A DNA stretch of 7,715 nucleotides from Candidatus Aminicenantota bacterium (GTDB lineage: Bacteria; Acidobacteriota; Aminicenantia; Aminicenantales; Aminicenantaceae). A program made the position numbers and the translations under genes. The notes under the pieces are model-generated. The model was not told where the DNA came from and did not search any database. It saw nothing but the letters and a program-made list of their open reading frames with translations. Each line of letters opens with the position of its first letter. The stretch's first letter is position 1. The stretch is taken from NCBI GenBank assembly GCA_030614645.1, contig JAUWTR010000063.1:1-7715 (forward strand). The letters are read 5' to 3'. Below, one piece after another: positions 7,466 to 7,715 of this stretch.

Positions 7466-7480
7466 CGGGAAAAAACGGGA
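7466..7480 (+). repeat. Two CGGGA direct repeats in 10-bp phase, possible extra MraZ boxes
   Basis: The plus strand carries AAAAACGGGA twice in tandem (CGGGA at 7466-7470 and 7476-7480). Core, A-rich spacer and 10-bp period are the same as in the mraZ operator, but the orientation is opposite and the site lies about 120 bp upstream of the mraZ boxes. A degenerate third copy could be AGGAG at 7456-7460. It may be an auxiliary MraZ site, or simply the T-rich tail after the neighbouring terminator; the sequence alone does not decide. Confidence 0.35.
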
Positions 7481-7483
7481 AGG

Positions 7484-7512
7484 AAAAACCGGGGATATCC
7501 CGCCCCTGGTTT
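7484..7512 (-). terminator. Hairpin terminator after the small gene
   Basis: On the minus strand AAACC-A-GGGG (7512-7503) can pair with CCCCGGTTT (7494-7486), giving a 9-bp stem with one bulged A and an 8-nt loop (CGGGATAT), leading into a T-run and then more T-rich sequence. It starts 3 nt after the stop codon of the 35-codon reading frame. In the plus direction the following T-run is interrupted (TTTGTTCT), so minus is the better direction. It would isolate the small transcript from the dcw promoter. Confidence 0.55.
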
Positions 7513-7515
7513 GTT

Positions 7516-7623
7516 CTAGCCTATTTGCAGGTTGACGAGATCGATTTTTCCAGTTTCTTGTGTGCCGAGGCCGAGTTTTTCTGAAAGCTGTATGTAAGCT
7601 GTTTTCGGCTCGATTTGCGGCAT
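7516..7623 (-). CDS. Candidate small protein, 35 aa, unknown function
   Basis: I do not recognise this protein. The frame runs from ATG 7623-7621 to TAG 7518-7516. It begins MPQIEPKTAYIQL, continues through a small Leu/Gly segment (EKLGLGTQETG) and ends KIDLVNLQIG. There is no transmembrane helix, signal peptide or cysteine; the charge is near neutral. Support: a strong Shine-Dalgarno AGGAG exactly 5 nt before the ATG, a hairpin terminator right after the stop, and sense-codon usage without rare-looking runs. It shares orientation with the dcw operon but is separated from it by the terminator and the mraZ promoter, so it should be its own transcript. A promoter is not clear; the best guess is TTTACT (7703-7698), 17 nt, TATATC (7680-7675). 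It could also be a leader peptide or the remnant of a longer gene. Confidence 0.5.
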   Translation of the reverse strand: MPQIEPKTAYIQLSEKLGLGTQETGKIDLVNLQIG

Positions 7624-7638
7624 GTCTTCTCCTGTTTG

Positions 7639-7647
7639 TGGTACAAT
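7639..7647 (+). promoter_or_regulatory. Possible extended -10 promoter for a rightward gene
   Basis: TGGTACAAT is an extended -10 (TGn) with one mismatch to TATAAT. No good -35 sits at the right distance, which extended -10 promoters can tolerate. It would start transcription near 7654, about 38 nt before the ATG at 7692. Confidence 0.35.
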
Positions 7648-7691
7648 ATGTAAGATGGAATGAATATTTGAGAGGATATAAGTCTAAGAGT

Positions 7692-7715
7692 ATGAAAAGT
7701 AAAAAACGAAAACTA
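7692..7715 (+). CDS. Possible start of a rightward gene (only 8 codons visible)
   Basis: ATG at 7692 opens a frame reading MKSKKRKL to the window edge, a lysine-rich start seen in many membrane or nucleic-acid-binding proteins. The ribosome binding site is poor: GAGG lies about 15 nt upstream and AAGAG only 1 nt. An in-frame TTG at 7668 is an alternative start. It would be divergent from the small gene and the dcw operon. Eight codons are too few to identify it. Confidence 0.25.

Larger units (their letters stand above)
7330..7715. other. Intergenic control region right of mraZ
   Basis: No large gene covers this stretch. From left to right it holds the mraZ operator and promoter, the A-tract, AT-rich sequence without evident signal (7419-7455), the CGGGA repeat pair, the hairpin terminator, the 35-codon small frame, and the possible rightward promoter and gene start. 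I saw no tRNA-like fold, CRISPR repeat or insertion sequence end. Confidence 0.7.

Noticed and set aside
7492..7501. Perfect palindrome GGGATATCCC as an operator for a dimeric repressor
   Set aside because: It lies within the terminator hairpin region and is only 10 bp; nothing else supports a separate binding site.

Overview
The window carries the start of a division and cell wall (dcw) cluster, all on the minus strand and read from right to left: mraZ, rsmH, ftsL, ftsI, murE, murF, mraY. The gene order is the classical bacterial one. Adjacent genes are separated by at most 10 nt or overlap by up to 8 nt, so this is one tightly packed operon. mraY runs off the left edge and lacks only its last residues. 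By position, murD, ftsW and murG would be the expected next genes beyond the window.

The encoded pathway is coherent. MurE (with the DNPR signature for meso-diaminopimelate) and MurF complete the UDP-MurNAc pentapeptide in the cytoplasm. MraY loads phospho-MurNAc-pentapeptide onto undecaprenyl phosphate. FtsI cross-links septal peptidoglycan. FtsL is a small bitopic divisome scaffold. RsmH methylates 16S rRNA, and MraZ is the cluster's transcriptional regulator.

The control region of mraZ (about 7324-7418) is clear: an A-rich tract, a TTGACA -35, a TATATT -10, and three (T/C)GGGA boxes in exact 10-bp phase. This is the architecture of the known MraZ operator. The last box overlaps the mraZ start codon.

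The roughly 390 bases right of mraZ are not empty. They hold a compact candidate small gene on the minus strand (35 codons, strong Shine-Dalgarno, hairpin terminator 3 nt after the stop), two extra CGGGA repeats on the plus strand in 10-bp phase, and at the right edge a possible start of a plus-strand gene with an extended -10 promoter.

The organism is a bacterium with meso-DAP peptidoglycan and a moderate, slightly AT-rich genome. FtsI has no PASTA domains, which argues against a typical Firmicute or actinobacterium. The style of MraZ and MurE reminds me of Acidobacteriota/Aminicenantes-type lineages, but that is a weak impression, not an assignment. The dcw genes are ordinary and intact. 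The parts worth a second look are the small gene and the regulatory layout upstream of mraZ.
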